Assembly: GCA_001464545.1 (NCBI GenBank) | Contig: LNFC01000004.1 | Coordinates: 1-34,819, forward strand | From: Acidobacteria bacterium Ga0077551 | GTDB taxonomy: Bacteria; Pseudomonadota; Alphaproteobacteria; Caulobacterales; Hyphomonadaceae | Direction: 5' to 3' | DNA: 34,819 nt | Shown here: piece after piece, positions 34,049 to 34,819 of the stretch | How the letters are laid out: every line of letters starts with the position of its first letter | Numbering within the stretch: position 1 is the first letter of the stretch | Translations under genes and position numbers: made by a program | Notes under the pieces: model-generated | Seen by the model: only the letters and a program-made list of their open reading frames with translations | Database searches by the model: none | What the model was told of the DNA's origin: nothing

Positions 34049-34582
34049 GTGAACCAGCAGGTTTTTGACTTGCCGAGGTCGAACAGACTTTGGTTTGCCG
34101 TGAAGACGCAGCCCAGGCGCGAACAGCTTGCGAAACTGCATCTGGAACGTCAGGGCTACCTGACCTTTCTGCCCAGAATGAGAACGCCTGCCGCTCGGCG
34201 GTTGTCGAAAGGCGATTACTTGACGCCGTTCTTCCCAAGCTACCTGTTCGTGAACCTTGATGTCGAACAGGACGCGTGGCGACCGATCAACAGCACGATC
34301 GGTGTCTTGCAAATTGTGAAGTTCGGAATCTCGCCCACACCCTTGCCTAGAGGCCTAGTAGAAGAGCTCCAGCTTGCATCTGATGAGTGCGGTGTTCTTG
34401 GTTTTCGGGACGACCTGAAGCGTGGCGACACCGTCACATTAGTCGGAGGTGCTTTCGACTCCCTGAAGGGAATTTTCGAGGCCCAGACTGATGAGCAAAG
34501 AGTGCAGGTGCTCCTGACGATGATGTCGCGGCAGGTGCGGATCACAGTCAAGCGAAGCGAAGTCATGAAAGCTTCAAAATAA
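34049..34582 (+). CDS. NusG/RfaH-like transcription antitermination protein
   Basis: 177 aa from GTG 34049, with GGAG 9 nt upstream. The N-terminal NGN domain includes LWFAVKTQPRREQLAKLHLERQGYLTFLP (opening LWFAVKTQPRREQLA) and PFFPSYLFVNLDV, then the IGVLQIVKFG strand. The C-terminal KOW region is FRDDLKRGDTVTLVGGAFDSLKGIF. RfaH-type paralogues of NusG bind RNA polymerase at the start of long polysaccharide operons and suppress termination. The gene is followed by a UDP-sugar dehydrogenase gene in the same direction, so it probably governs the operon that runs off the right edge. It is too divergent to be the housekeeping NusG. Confidence 0.9.
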   Translation: MNQQVFDLPRSNRLWFAVKTQPRREQLAKLHLERQGYLTFLPRMRTPAARRLSKGDYLTPFFPSYLFVNLDVEQDAWRPINSTIGVLQIVKFGISPTPLPRGLVEELQLASDECGVLGFRDDLKRGDTVTLVGGAFDSLKGIFEAQTDEQRVQVLLTMMSRQVRITVKRSEVMKASK

Positions 34583-34715
34583 TGACGATCGTAAGCGCAA
34601 CGTATGTAATGTTCAGCCCGCGAACGAATTCGCAAAGCGGACGCCATTGCGGAATCTCTGTGCCGATGCCCCACGTGGACAGCATGCATTCCGGCCTGAA
34701 ATGTGGTAGCTGCTT

Positions 34716-34819
34716 GTGAGGGTCGCGATTATCGGAACGGGCTATGTCGGCCTCGTGTCAGGCGCCTGTTTTGCCGATTTCGGCCACATCGTCACCTGCG
34801 TGGACAAGGACAAGTCGAA
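34716..34819 (+). CDS. ugd: UDP-glucose 6-dehydrogenase, N-terminus only (cut by window edge)
   Basis: From GTG 34716 the frame reads [23 protein letters not shown], then [11 protein letters not shown], to the edge (34 codons). [10 protein letters not shown] with the following acidic residue after the second strand is the NAD-binding motif specific to UDP-glucose/GDP-mannose dehydrogenases, and [13 protein letters not shown] is the form typical of UDP-glucose 6-dehydrogenase. It would make UDP-glucuronic acid for polysaccharide synthesis. It lies 133 bases after the antiterminator gene; that gap holds nothing I recognise. The start is weakly supported because only a poor ribosome site is visible. 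Confidence 0.82.
   Translation, partial: MRVAIIGTGYVGLVSGACFADFGHIVTCVDKDKS

Noticed and set aside
34600..34640. GCGAA-CGAA-TTCGC small hairpin after the NusG-like gene
   Set aside because: Only five base pairs and no T-run; not enough for a terminator or attenuator call.
1..34819. CRISPR arrays, tRNA or rRNA genes, attachment-site repeats
   Set aside because: I looked for regularly spaced repeats, cloverleaf sequences and direct repeats flanking the trb fragment and saw none; a software search would be more sensitive.

Overview
The window reads as a high-GC alphaproteobacterial chromosome segment. Indicators are the codon pattern, a Ti/RP4-type trb fragment with a DUF736 protein, phage DUF2793 remains and a CtrA-like box. 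A Hyphomonadaceae or Caulobacterales member is my best guess, but no rRNA or marker gene is present to confirm it. Most of the window is a surface-polysaccharide locus, interrupted between about 23.8 and 32.3 kb by unrelated genes and by debris of mobile DNA.

Left part (1-13.9 kb, minus strand). A tightly packed operon reads right to left: zinc-ribbon methyltransferase, wecB (UDP-GlcNAc 2-epimerase), wecC (UDP-ManNAc dehydrogenase), a two-domain alcohol dehydrogenase/GFO oxidoreductase, a GT4 glycosyltransferase, a SAM methyltransferase, a heparinase II/III-family protein, the ABC exporter permease Wzm, and the ATPase Wzt, which runs off the left edge. A divergent operon on the plus strand (14.0-20.7 kb) holds two tandem AsnB-type amidotransferases and two glycosyltransferases. 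A convergent FkbM-type methyltransferase and a GT2 glycosyltransferase (both minus strand) close this block. Together they suggest an ABC-transporter-exported polysaccharide containing ManNAcA or a related uronic acid, probably amidated by the AsnB proteins and methylated.

Middle part (22.3-32.3 kb). A frameshifted phage tail gene remnant (DUF2793) lies next to the GT2 gene. Then come a large lipoprotein, panD (aspartate 1-decarboxylase), a DUF736 protein typical of conjugative elements, a diguanylate cyclase, a MbcA/ParS-RES toxin-antitoxin pair with a clear operator/promoter, and a trb fragment (3' half of trbE, trbJ, trbL). The trb fragment is cut on both sides. A short frame resembling the C-terminus of an IS110-family transposase sits at the trbE breakpoint.

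Right part (32.3-34.8 kb). Polysaccharide genes resume, with visibly lower GC: a GT4 glycosyltransferase (minus), a NusG/RfaH-like antiterminator (plus), and the start of a UDP-glucose 6-dehydrogenase gene that runs off the right edge.

The most interesting points are: a beta-rich module that appears to be shared by the fused oxidoreductase and the zinc-ribbon methyltransferase; the paired AsnB enzymes with wecBC; the operator architecture of the RES toxin-antitoxin module; and the decayed conjugation and phage fragments.
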